NCBI GenBank assembly: GCA_025363505.1
Contig: JANYDV010000249.1
Location: 1 to 18,350, forward strand
DNA: 18,350 nucleotides
Direction of reading: 5' to 3'
Source of the DNA: Bacteroidota bacterium
Lineage (GTDB): Bacteria > Bacteroidota > Ignavibacteria > Palsa-1295
Of the stretch, positions 9,230 to 15,840 are shown in pieces; positions within the stretch are counted from its first letter, which is position 1, and each line of letters begins with the position of its first letter. The position numbers and the translations under genes were made by a program. The notes below the pieces were generated by a model. It was not told the origin of the DNA and did no database searches. It saw nothing but the letters and a program-made list of their open reading frames with translations.

Positions 9230-9748
9230 ATGTTTACGGGTTCTGATTATGGTAATCTCCGTGGTAGCGAATTTTGGAAGAGCCTATTAGTTGATCTCGA
9301 TCATTTGTTACATCCAAACGATCATTTCATAACATCATTTGCCAATGCTGCTGCGTTTCTTGGGCAGTCGATGGAAGATATTAATTGGTGCGGTTTTTAT
9401 TTTTTCGACGGTAAAAAATTATTTCTTGGTCCCTTTTGCGGCAAACCTGCTTGCACAGAAATACAGCTCGGCGATGGTGTCTGCGGCGCCGCGGCGCGTA
9501 CAAAAGAAACCGTCGTTGTTAATGACGTGAGTACATTCACCGGGCATATTGTTTGTGATGCTGACTCACGATCAGAAATCGTTTTGCCGCTCATTGATCC
9601 GCATGGTGAGCTCATTGGAGTGCTCGACATCGACAGCCCAAGTCTGTCGAGATTCGACTCATTTGATATTCAAGGCTTGGAGCAGGTCAGAGATTTAGTG
9701 ATGCGCAAACTCCTTGCAAGCGGTTACACTACTTTGTTCAAGCAGTAA
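9230..9748 (+). CDS. msrC: Free methionine-(R)-sulfoxide reductase (fRMsr), GAF domain
   Basis: 172 residues, the usual length for this single-GAF-domain cytoplasmic enzyme. It reduces free L-methionine-(R)-sulfoxide to methionine using thioredoxin-type reductant. The diagnostic cysteines are all present: GKPAC (C75), GVCGAA (C85) and HIVCDADSRSEIVLPL (C109), with spacings of 10 and 24 that match the catalytic trio of the characterised E. coli enzyme. The motif INWCGFYFFDG (51-61) and the LIGVLDIDS strand (128-136) are also typical. Start at ATG 9230; no Shine-Dalgarno is visible, as is common in Bacteroidota. It stands alone on the plus strand, divergent from the DUF1800 array and convergent with the next small minus-strand gene. 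The role is oxidative-damage repair. Confidence 0.93.
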   Translation: MFTGSDYGNLRGSEFWKSLLVDLDHLLHPNDHFITSFANAAAFLGQSMEDINWCGFYFFDGKKLFLGPFCGKPACTEIQLGDGVCGAAARTKETVVVNDVSTFTGHIVCDADSRSEIVLPLIDPHGELIGVLDIDSPSLSRFDSFDIQGLEQVRDLVMRKLLASGYTTLFKQ

Positions 9749-9843
9749 TTCCCGAAAAGAGTAAACAGAAGCGGAGCGGATCACACTTTCGCGCAATACC
9801 ACTCCCGGGTTCCGTCTCAGTGAGAAACCTACCGAACTATGCT

Positions 9844-10038
9844 TTAGAGCGCGTCCGCATGAGCACGACCTTCGAAGGTGACAGCTTCAGCTTCCTGAAG
9901 GTAATCATCGGCGAGGCGTTTGAGAAGCTGAAGTTCATTGAGCGAAAGCCCGACGTAAATCGGCTCACTCTCACTTTGAACTCTCGCATCCTGCAATTTG
10001 CGACTAAGCGCAAGTAATCTGTCAAGTGTTGCAATCAT
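9844..10038 (-). CDS. Small hypothetical protein, 64 residues
   Basis: ATG at 10038, stop TAA at 9844-9846. The translation is leucine-rich and mixed-charge (MIATLDRLLALSRKLQDA, then LSLNELQLLKRLADDYLQEA) and predicts two or three amphipathic helices. Codon usage and composition look coding, unlike the two ORFs on overlapping frames (9820-10017 plus, 9837-10034 minus), which are rich in serine, arginine and phenylalanine without pattern. No Shine-Dalgarno, signal peptide or recognised domain is seen. It lies 178 bp downstream of the methyltransferase on the same strand, beyond a hairpin region, and converges on msrC. Function unknown. Leucine-rich helices of this size often mediate protein-protein contact, but that is only a guess. 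Confidence 0.5.
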   Translation of the reverse strand: MIATLDRLLALSRKLQDARVQSESEPIYVGLSLNELQLLKRLADDYLQEAEAVTFEGRAHADAL

Positions 10039-10083
10039 AATTAGGTTGTGCTGAGGGGTTTGATATCACTACCGAAAATGCTC

Positions 10084-10131
10084 CAATGTTCCGATCAATT
10101 CGTGCTCCTATAACGGGAGCACGGAACATTG
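10084..10131. repeat. Nested inverted repeat (hairpin 1 with outer arms)
   Basis: The inner arms CGTGCTCC (10101-10108) and GGAGCACG (10116-10123) pair perfectly across a 7-base loop. Outer arms CAATGTTC (10084-10091) and GAACATTG (10124-10131) extend the stem, leaving a 9-base bulge (10092-10100) on one side only. The whole lies between the methyltransferase and the small minus-strand gene. No U-tract follows directly on either strand, so it is not a classical terminator. It shares its inner arms with hairpin 2 at 10222-10243. Confidence 0.7.
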
Positions 10132-10216
10132 TATTACAAATATGCAACATTTTTTTGTAAAATCCAAATTTTTTCGCTAAAAATCGTAAAAATAATGGAA
10201 TTTGTTGAAAATGCTT

Positions 10217-11422
10217 CTAACGTGCTCCCAAGTTCTGGAGCACTATTTGGACATGGGATGATTCAGTGACCATAGAATCATGCTCCCGTGATTCAGCATT
10301 TGAAATAGACAGTATGTCATAGCGTTCTACCTTCGTAAATACTTTATTATTATCGGACTTATCTCTTTTATTAAGTATAAATTCACCTCTTCCTTTTTCG
10401 GAGCAAAGGATCGCTCGTGTTCTTCCTTTCTCGTCAAAACGCTCACTTACAACTCGCGAAATTGACTCTTTCTCTTGAAGACACTGAGAAAGTGTATTTC
10501 CATTTTTGTTGATGGTAATATAGGTACTCTTGAGCGATAATCGTAATGTTTCGGCAAATTCATCAATGAGTTTGATCCATTGAGGTCGTTCCCAATCATA
10601 TTCGCTGTGACACCAATTTCCCTCTCGATCAAGTGCCGGACAGTTTGCTTGTCGTGTACAGGGCGCAAATACAGTAAATCCATTTTTTACCGCTTCATCT
10701 CGAAACGCGAGTAACCTGCGAGATTGTGACCGCGATGCCGGCTCGATGAACATCGATACACCATCATTATTGAGAAGTTGTTTCAATAAATCAGAAAGAC
10801 CATGCTCAGACTCAGTGCTGAGTTCATTGAGGGTGTTCATCATAATGATAAGGTCGTATTGTTCTTCCGAACGAAGGAGTTTCGTGTGTTCAAGGTTATC
10901 TAACTGAACTTCGAGACTACTATTCACGAACCGACATCGTTTGCTCAGACGGTTATGAAAATCACGGATGGTCGAAAGATTCTTCGCAACCGAATCTACA
11001 GCCGTAATAGACACATCGATTGGTAGCGCTCGTTCACATTCGAGATATTGTATCAATCCCCATATCGCCGCCCCCGTACCTGAGCCAAGATCGAGGATAC
11101 GAATTGGCTTGTTTGACTCAAAAAAACCGCACAACGATAATTCTCTCAATGGAGGAATAATCTTGAGCATATTTGTTGTGGTATAATAAAGCAAATAGGC
11201 TTGTCGCAGTTCTGAATCATTGAGGTAAGACTCTTCGATAAAATTCTTGCGATCACGGGTGAGCCCCATACTGATGATCTGAACATTCGCGGCAAGTTTC
11301 TCATATCGCCTGCGGACTTCTTTACGTAATAACATTTCGCCCATAAGCGGAAGTCCGAGAACCTCTTCGAGAGTTTGCGTGTAGAGTTCTGCCGGCGAAA
11401 GTGATCGTCTCAATATGGACAT
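10217..11422 (-). CDS. Rsm22/METTL17-like SAM-dependent methyltransferase
   Basis: 401 residues. The Rossmann SAM-binding motif I is ILDLGSGTGAA (109-119), with a VD acidic strand end at 142-143 and a YDLIIMMNTLNEL segment (189-201). Downstream, FIEPAS (225-230) and the cysteine-bearing run FAPCTRQANCPALD with GNWCH place C255, C261 and C271 as in the Rsm22 family; C340 near the C-terminus could be the fourth ligand. In mitochondrial relatives such a four-cysteine set binds an iron-sulfur cluster and the protein associates with the small ribosomal subunit during assembly. A matching role in bacteria is inference, and methyltransferase activity is unproven for several members. ATG at 11422 lacks a Shine-Dalgarno and overlaps the divergent mtgA start by 8 bp; TTG at 11413 is an alternative. 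The stop codon is TAG. Confidence 0.8.
   Translation of the reverse strand: MSILRRSLSPAELYTQTLEEVLGLPLMGEMLLRKEVRRRYEKLAANVQIISMGLTRDRKNFIEESYLNDSELRQAYLLYYTTTNMLKIIPPLRELSLCGFFESNKPIRILDLGSGTGAAIWGLIQYLECERALPIDVSITAVDSVAKNLSTIRDFHNRLSKRCRFVNSSLEVQLDNLEHTKLLRSEEQYDLIIMMNTLNELSTESEHGLSDLLKQLLNNDGVSMFIEPASRSQSRRLLAFRDEAVKNGFTVFAPCTRQANCPALDREGNWCHSEYDWERPQWIKLIDEFAETLRLSLKSTYITINKNGNTLSQCLQEKESISRVVSERFDEKGRTRAILCSEKGRGEFILNKRDKSDNNKVFTKVERYDILSISNAESREHDSMVTESSHVQIVLQNLGAR
10222..10243. repeat. Second copy of the GTGCTCC/GGAGCAC hairpin
   Basis: GTGCTCC (10222-10228) and GGAGCAC (10237-10243) form a perfect 7-bp stem with an 8-base loop inside the last codons of the methyltransferase gene. 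Read on the minus strand, this hairpin and hairpin 1 are each followed by a GRAGCATTTTC sequence (10207-10217 and 10074-10084), so the two look like copies of one module about 120 bp apart. Between them lies an A/T-rich stretch (10132-10206) with a further TTACAAA/TTTGTAA pair (10134-10140, 10154-10160). The role is unknown; transcript-end processing or a small repeat family are possible. Confidence 0.55.
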
Positions 11423-12170
11423 TAATAATACAATTACAGAAAATCAACCACCCAAACGACGCTCAGCATTCAAACGTGCGCTACGCATTGCTGTGATGGT
11501 CGTTGTGGCAGCAATAGTATTTCCGGTGCTCCAAGTGGCAGCTCTGCGTTTTATTGATCCGCCAATAACGGCGATGATGGTCTTTCAGAGCATCAGTCAT
11601 CTCTTTAACGGCGAGCAGATCTCGTTCTCTCATACAAATATTTCTTGGGACCGAATGCCCGATTCTTTTGTGCAAGCAGTCATCGCTGGCGAAGACCAAA
11701 ACTTTTTTACCCACAATGGATTTGACTGGAAAGAGATCGAGAACGCCCAACGTGAGCATGACCGCCATCCCAACCGCCCAATGCGCGGAGCAAGTACACT
11801 ATCGCAACAAACAGCTAAAAATTTATTCCTACCACCATGGCATTCGTTTCTTAGAAAAGGTATCGAAGCATATTACACAATCCTGATTGAGTTTTTCTGG
11901 AGTAAGCAACGCATTCTTGAGGTCTATGCAAACATTGCTCAGCTTGGACCGAATGTCTATGGTATTGAAGCAGGTGCAGAATATCATTTTCATAAGCATC
12001 CGGCTGAACTTTCGAATAGTGAGTCAGCACTGCTGGCTGCAGTTCTTCCGAATCCTCAGCGCTGGAGTGCCTCACATCCCTCTCCCTATATCCAAAGGCG
12101 CGCTTTCCGTATCTTACGACAAATGAGAGGTTTACAGACGACCGAAGAGGATGATGGTGATCCGGATTAA
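11415..12170 (+). CDS. mtgA: Monofunctional peptidoglycan glycosyltransferase (GT51)
   Basis: 251 residues, close to the usual MtgA length. There is one N-terminal transmembrane helix (about 24-45) after a basic cytoplasmic tail (PPKRRSAFKR), followed by a GT51 domain. The conserved motifs are all present: EDQNFFTHNGFDW (93-105, E93 being the expected catalytic glutamate), RGASTLSQQTAKNLFL (124-139), RKGIEA (147-152, second glutamate E151) and SKQRILEVYAN (163-173). The last has alanine in place of the leucine of the common YLN. LLAAVLPNPQRWS (206-218) closes the domain. It polymerises lipid II into glycan strands at the outer face of the inner membrane; there is no transpeptidase domain. Start at ATG 11415, overlapping the divergent methyltransferase start. 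The acidic tail (EEDDGDPD) is variable in the family. Confidence 0.93.
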   Translation: MDINNTITENQPPKRRSAFKRALRIAVMVVVAAIVFPVLQVAALRFIDPPITAMMVFQSISHLFNGEQISFSHTNISWDRMPDSFVQAVIAGEDQNFFTHNGFDWKEIENAQREHDRHPNRPMRGASTLSQQTAKNLFLPPWHSFLRKGIEAYYTILIEFFWSKQRILEVYANIAQLGPNVYGIEAGAEYHFHKHPAELSNSESALLAAVLPNPQRWSASHPSPYIQRRAFRILRQMRGLQTTEEDDGDPD

Positions 12171-12701
12171 TTTACGGTATTACCAAATAATTCAATGTCC
12201 AAACACTTACTTATCCACTACTTATCAATTAAGAAGCCAAAAATTTGTCCTGTTTTAAGGACATTCTAGATTCTAAGTTTTACACAATCTAAACGTGGAA
12301 ACCCGTGAAAACAGCAATTATCTGTGCAGTACGTGTATAACCCCGAGCCATTTCACAACTTGCTCACATCCAACTATTCACTGCGAATGTAATCCACAAA
12401 GTTATCCACTCTACTGTTAGTAAATATCAAGAAGCTGAAAAAAGCCCATTTTACCGCAATGTTACGTGTGGAAAATGCTCCAAGGGCATAACAGGCTATG
12501 TTTTCACAATCATCCGATGAGAAATCGCATATCTCATCGGAACTTGCGCTTGAACAAATCATAGGAACCCCACTGAATAAGACCTTCAAAAGTAATCATG
12601 ACGCAAATACTTGATAACAAACGATCAGAGGAAGAATGTTATTTAAAAAATTTAGAAAAAAAAATTGAACTACACTCTGATGGAATTCTTTCGACTCACG
12701 A
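12171..12701. other. AT-rich intergenic region, candidate replication origin / DnaA-binding locus
   Basis: Apart from a possible 35-codon ORF at its right end, this is the longest non-coding stretch in the window. It contains six sites one mismatch from TTATNCACA: 12211-12219 (+, TTATCCACT), 12278-12286 (+, TTTTACACA), 12332-12340 (-, TTATACACG), 12390-12398 (+, TAATCCACA), 12402-12410 (+, TTATCCACT) and 12467-12475 (-, TTTTCCACA). Two of these are tandem, 12 bp apart. By simple counting, fewer than one such site is expected in this length. A 28-base A/T tract with a single G (12639-12666) could serve as an unwinding element. No dnaA, dnaN or parAB gene is next to it, so the origin call is inference. 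It could also be a DnaA-controlled promoter for hutH or a DnaA-titrating site. Confidence 0.45.
12513..12541. repeat. 10-bp-stem hairpin upstream of hutH
   Basis: TCCGATGAGA (12513-12522) pairs perfectly with TCTCATCGGA (12532-12541) across a 9-base loop. It is not followed by a T-run on either strand, so it does not look like an intrinsic terminator. It lies just past the last DnaA-like box and 57 bp before the small leader ORF. It could be part of an origin, an operator for a dimeric regulator of hutH, or an mRNA leader structure. Confidence 0.6.
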
Positions 12702-12705
12702 ATGA
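12598..12705 (+). CDS. Possible 35-residue leader ORF overlapping the hutH start
   Basis: ATG at 12598 opens a 35-codon frame ending in TGA at 12703-12705. This stop overlaps the hutH ATG (12702-12704) in an ATGA arrangement typical of translational coupling. The product starts MTQILDNKRSEEECYLK and is mostly charged and helix-prone (EEECYLKNLEKKIE). No strong Shine-Dalgarno precedes it, and part of the sequence is encoded by an A-rich tract that could be open by chance. hutH itself has no Shine-Dalgarno, which favours coupling. No homolog is recognised; it may be a regulatory leader, a small protein or a chance ORF. Confidence 0.3.
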   Translation: MTQILDNKRSEEECYLKNLEKKIELHSDGILSTHE

Positions 12706-14285
12706 TTCTTGAGCCATTCATTTACTCATCACTGATTGTGTTACTTCTTGACGGCAACAGCCTTAGCATCGAAGATGTCGAACGTGTTTCAAGACGAGAG
12801 ATCGTCGATATTGACATTTCGGAATTTGCGCGATCAAAAGTATTGGCTTCTCGAGCTTTGGTCGAAGAGTGGGTTGCGCGCGGTGAAATTATTTATGGTG
12901 TAACCACCGGCTTCGGAGAGTTTGCAAACGTTTCGATTGGGCGCGAACATATTTCAGCCCTCCAACAAAATCTTTTGCGTTCACACTCAGCAGGTGTTGG
13001 GGTGCCTTTGCCATCGGAAGTTGTTCGTGCAATGCTTCTGCTAAGGGCAAATGCTCTTACCAAAGGATATTCCGGTGTTCGTGAGTTAGTGATTGAGCAA
13101 CTACTCCGTTTTCTCAAAGCCGATTTGCTTCCGGTCATTCCATCACGAGGCAGTGTTGGTTCTTCCGGTGACCTTGCACCGCTGGCACATCTGGCTCTGG
13201 CTTTGACCGGCGAGGGAACAATAAGTATCCGAGATCATGCTGCCGGTGGCGATGCCAGAAAAAACATTGAAGCCGCCGTTGCACTCAAGCAAGCAAACAT
13301 TTTGCCATTGAAACTCGAAGCAAAAGAAGGACTTGCGTTAATTAACGGCACACAAATGATGTCAGCATTGGGCTCGATTGCCCTTGCAAAAGCCAAACGT
13401 CTTGCCGAGCTCGCAGACATTTCTGCATCAATGTCATTCGAAGCTCTCCGCGCAACCGATAAAGCTTTTGATAATCGTCTATCCGATGCAAGACCACATG
13501 TTGGACAGCGAATTGTCGCGGGCAACATGCTCCGGCTCACTGAAAACAGCGAAATTAGAAATTCCCATCTCGAAAATGACACGCGCGTACAAGATGCCTA
13601 TTCACTCAGGTGCATTCCACAAGTTCACGGAGCCGTACGTGATACGATTGAATTCGTCGAACGCATTATCACTATCGAGATAAATTCTGCCACTGATAAT
13701 CCGCTTATTATTGCCGATCAATCAGGCGACGCACATCTTGAAGGAGGAAATTTTCATGGTGAACCCATCGCACTCGTGCTCGACTATCTGGCAATCGGGT
13801 TATCCGAACTTGCCAATATCAGCGAACGCCGAACCGAGCGTCTCGTCAATGGATCACTCTCTCATGGACTTCCGCGATTTCTCACACCCAATGGCGGTCT
13901 GCATTCGGGCTTAATGATTGCTCAATATACTGCAGCCGCTTTAGTGAGCGAAAATAAAGTCTTGGCACATCCTGCCAGCGTAGATTCTATACCTACAAGT
14001 GCAAACCAGGAAGATCATAATTCGATGGGTTCGATCGCCGCACTAAAACTCCAACAAGTCGTTGATAATGTTGAGACGGTCATTGCCATCGAAATGCTCG
14101 CAGCAGCACAAGGGATTGATTTTCTTGCCCCATTAAAACCGGGCAAGATCAGTGGCGCAGCGCACAAAGCTGTCCGCAGTGTTGTCAAACATCTCGAAGA
14201 AGATCGCAACACCTCAATTGACATTGCATCAGTGAAACATTTAATTGCAAATCCTGTTTTTATTGATCAACTCAATACGTTCTAA
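12702..14285 (+). CDS. hutH: Histidine ammonia-lyase (HAL/PAL/TAL family)
   Basis: 527 residues. It would convert L-histidine to trans-urocanate and ammonia through a self-formed MIO prosthetic group. Family motifs: IYGVTTGFGEF (64-74, catalytic tyrosine Y65), LLRSHSAGVG (91-100), GSVGSSGDLAPLAH (150-163), LINGTQMM (213-220), QDAYSLRC (297-304), SATDNPL (329-335), GNFHGEP (349-355) and NQEDHNSMG (435-443). The SH pair at 94-95 in the selectivity loop is the form seen in histidine lyases, whereas tyrosine and phenylalanine lyases have HL or FL, so histidine is the likely substrate. The MIO triad is Ser154-Ser155-Gly156 instead of the usual Ala-Ser-Gly. The core starts near residue 14 (LLLDGNSL); the 13-residue hydrophobic extension is unusual, and GTG at 12738 is an alternative start. 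No other hut genes are in the window. The ABC membrane gene follows after 7 bp. Confidence 0.88.
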   Translation: MILEPFIYSSLIVLLLDGNSLSIEDVERVSRREIVDIDISEFARSKVLASRALVEEWVARGEIIYGVTTGFGEFANVSIGREHISALQQNLLRSHSAGVGVPLPSEVVRAMLLLRANALTKGYSGVRELVIEQLLRFLKADLLPVIPSRGSVGSSGDLAPLAHLALALTGEGTISIRDHAAGGDARKNIEAAVALKQANILPLKLEAKEGLALINGTQMMSALGSIALAKAKRLAELADISASMSFEALRATDKAFDNRLSDARPHVGQRIVAGNMLRLTENSEIRNSHLENDTRVQDAYSLRCIPQVHGAVRDTIEFVERIITIEINSATDNPLIIADQSGDAHLEGGNFHGEPIALVLDYLAIGLSELANISERRTERLVNGSLSHGLPRFLTPNGGLHSGLMIAQYTAAALVSENKVLAHPASVDSIPTSANQEDHNSMGSIAALKLQQVVDNVETVIAIEMLAAAQGIDFLAPLKPGKISGAAHKAVRSVVKHLEEDRNTSIDIASVKHLIANPVFIDQLNTF

Positions 14286-14292
14286 TTAATCA

Positions 14293-15735
14293 ATGATTCG
14301 ATTACTGTTCCAACGATATCGGTTACAGATCATTCTTGCCTTCGCATTAGTGATTGTTGAGAATGTAACCTTTATTGCAGAACCATATATTTTCGGACAG
14401 GCGATCGACGAGCTCCGTGATGCCAACCGAATTGAAAACGAAGTTGATTCTTCGGTGACAAACAGCATCTTACAACAAACGATTGACTCCGTGAGAGATC
14501 ATTTACTTGATTCTTTGGGGCTTCGAGATTCTATACTTGAAAGTAAGGGAGACGATGAAACGTCTACTATTAACGAGCAACGCAGCTCGGTCGGCGGCTT
14601 TACGATCCTACCCGCACTCTATCGAAGTGATAGAGTTGCTTCACTTCCCCAACGACCGTTATCTCCGAAGGTGCAAACTCACCGACGGATGCGTCGTGAC
14701 TCTCTCAGGCGAGTACTCGATAAAAATATTCGTATTCTCGAACGAGCATTTATTGACTCCGCAACCCATCACGCACTTGATGACTCGACGATACCACTTG
14801 CACTTTCACAGAGTGTCACTCAAACATTAAGTAAACGCGAAGCCATACGGCAACTGGTTAAAAGTGGGAAGCAAGCCACTCTAAAAAAACGCACTCCGAG
14901 CCGAGATTCTCTCAGAAAAGCATTTAATAAGCTTCCGAAAGAACGTCCACAAACTATTGGAAAAAAGAAGAAAGACCCCGTTGCATTCTCGTTGCCACGA
15001 GAATTAGGTCCTTTCATACCGCCACTGATACCATGGGTTGTTTTATTTGCGATCAGCTCAATCGTTGGGGCAATACGACGCGTTTATGATACGAAGGTCT
15101 ATACGAGAATGTTTGCCGCACTTTCGAGCTCGGTTGTATCACAACAACTTCATCAAGGAGAAGAGCTATCGAAGATTGCAGGGCGAAGCGCTCTTGCTTG
15201 GCAGAATATAGAATTTTTCCAATACAACCTTCCCGAATTTATCGAGCAAATCATTAATGTTGCCGGTGGCATCAGTGCGCTTGCGATCTTTGATTGGCGG
15301 CTGGCTATGGTTGGAGGAACCTTGGTCTTGTTTGTCGGGCTCACAAGTAGGGCATATATGCGGCGCATCGCACGTGTGCAAGTCAAGCTCAACGATCTTC
15401 ATGAGCAGGAGTATAATACTTTTGCCACCAAGGATCCCAATGTCATTCGCAAATACTACGATGACATTTCTCAACTTGAGATCACCTTTAGCAATACACA
15501 GGCATTTGGATACAGCATCCTTCGTCTATTATTGCTGATTATGTTTATGGCGACACTGTATATCTCGCTTGACCTTGATCGTTTTACTATCGGCGAGTTA
15601 TACTCGATCGTTGCTTATCTCTGGACATTCGTTGCAGCATCGGAATACATTCCGTATTTAAGCGAAAAATGGGTCGCGCTCAAAGATGTCACCAGCCGCC
15701 TCCAAACCGAAGACTGGGAAGACGTTGTTGTCTGA
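14293..15735 (+). CDS. ABC-exporter-type six-helix membrane protein without ATPase domain, with large periplasmic-loop insertion
   Basis: 480 residues. Predicted helices are about 9-28, 243-262, 316-333, 337-352, 405-424 and 433-452. The pattern (long TM2-TM3 and TM4-TM5 cytoplasmic loops, short TM3-TM4 turn) fits a type-I ABC exporter membrane domain. The protein ends at DWEDVVV after TM6, with no Walker motifs, so an ATP-binding partner would have to be encoded elsewhere. Between TM1 and TM2 lies an insertion of about 200 residues (about 43-240), polar and arginine/lysine-rich (VQTHRRMRRDSLRR near 127-140, KKKK at 224-227). The usual topology puts it in the periplasm. Start at ATG 14293, 7 bp after hutH, so the two are probably cotranscribed, suggesting but not proving a link to histidine or a histidine-derived product. 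The substrate is unknown. Confidence 0.75.
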   Translation: MIRLLFQRYRLQIILAFALVIVENVTFIAEPYIFGQAIDELRDANRIENEVDSSVTNSILQQTIDSVRDHLLDSLGLRDSILESKGDDETSTINEQRSSVGGFTILPALYRSDRVASLPQRPLSPKVQTHRRMRRDSLRRVLDKNIRILERAFIDSATHHALDDSTIPLALSQSVTQTLSKREAIRQLVKSGKQATLKKRTPSRDSLRKAFNKLPKERPQTIGKKKKDPVAFSLPRELGPFIPPLIPWVVLFAISSIVGAIRRVYDTKVYTRMFAALSSSVVSQQLHQGEELSKIAGRSALAWQNIEFFQYNLPEFIEQIINVAGGISALAIFDWRLAMVGGTLVLFVGLTSRAYMRRIARVQVKLNDLHEQEYNTFATKDPNVIRKYYDDISQLEITFSNTQAFGYSILRLLLLIMFMATLYISLDLDRFTIGELYSIVAYLWTFVAASEYIPYLSEKWVALKDVTSRLQTEDWEDVVV

Positions 15736-15815
15736 TCGAAATATTATTTCGGTTAACTTAAAAATACTTCAGCAATACATTCGCCAGGGCAACGTGTTGC
15801 CATGACAGAAAAGGG
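15736..15815. other. Convergent intergenic region between the ABC membrane gene and mutS
   Basis: These 80 bp lie between two convergent stops. They contain a short TCGAAAT/ATTTCGG-type inverted repeat (15737-15751, 6-bp stem, 3-base loop) and a GC-rich palindrome GGCAACGTGTTGCC (15788-15801). Neither is followed by a clean T-run in the direction of transcription, so a terminator role for mutS is only possible. Confidence 0.3.
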
Positions 15816-15840
15816 TTACTGTTGAGTGCCGGTTTTTTTT
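15813..15840 (+). terminator. Possible intrinsic terminator for the hutH-ABC unit
   Basis: GGTTACT (15814-15820) can pair with AGTGCC (15825-15830) with one bulged T and one G-T pair across a GTTG loop. After two bases comes a run of eight T (15833-15840). The position about 80 bp after the ABC gene stop suits a terminator. The stem is imperfect, and the element overlaps the 3' end of convergent mutS, where the T-run encodes lysines. Confidence 0.35.

Noticed and set aside
9820..10034. ORFs 9820-10017 (+) and 9837-10034 (-) overlapping the small minus-strand gene
   Set aside because: Both are rich in Arg, Ser and Phe without pattern and look like shadows of the 9844-10038 frame, which has the better composition.
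12374..12589. 71-codon minus-strand ORF in the intergenic region before hutH
   Set aside because: Composition is not protein-like, and it overlaps the DnaA-like boxes and the perfect hairpin at 12513-12541; no ribosome site.
13235..13582. 115-codon minus-strand ORF opposite hutH
   Set aside because: Antisense shadow of a conserved coding region with Ala/Ser-rich low-information sequence.
15788..15801. Palindrome GGCAACGTGTTGCC as a mutS terminator
   Set aside because: No T-run follows it on the mutS strand, so it was kept only as part of the intergenic description.
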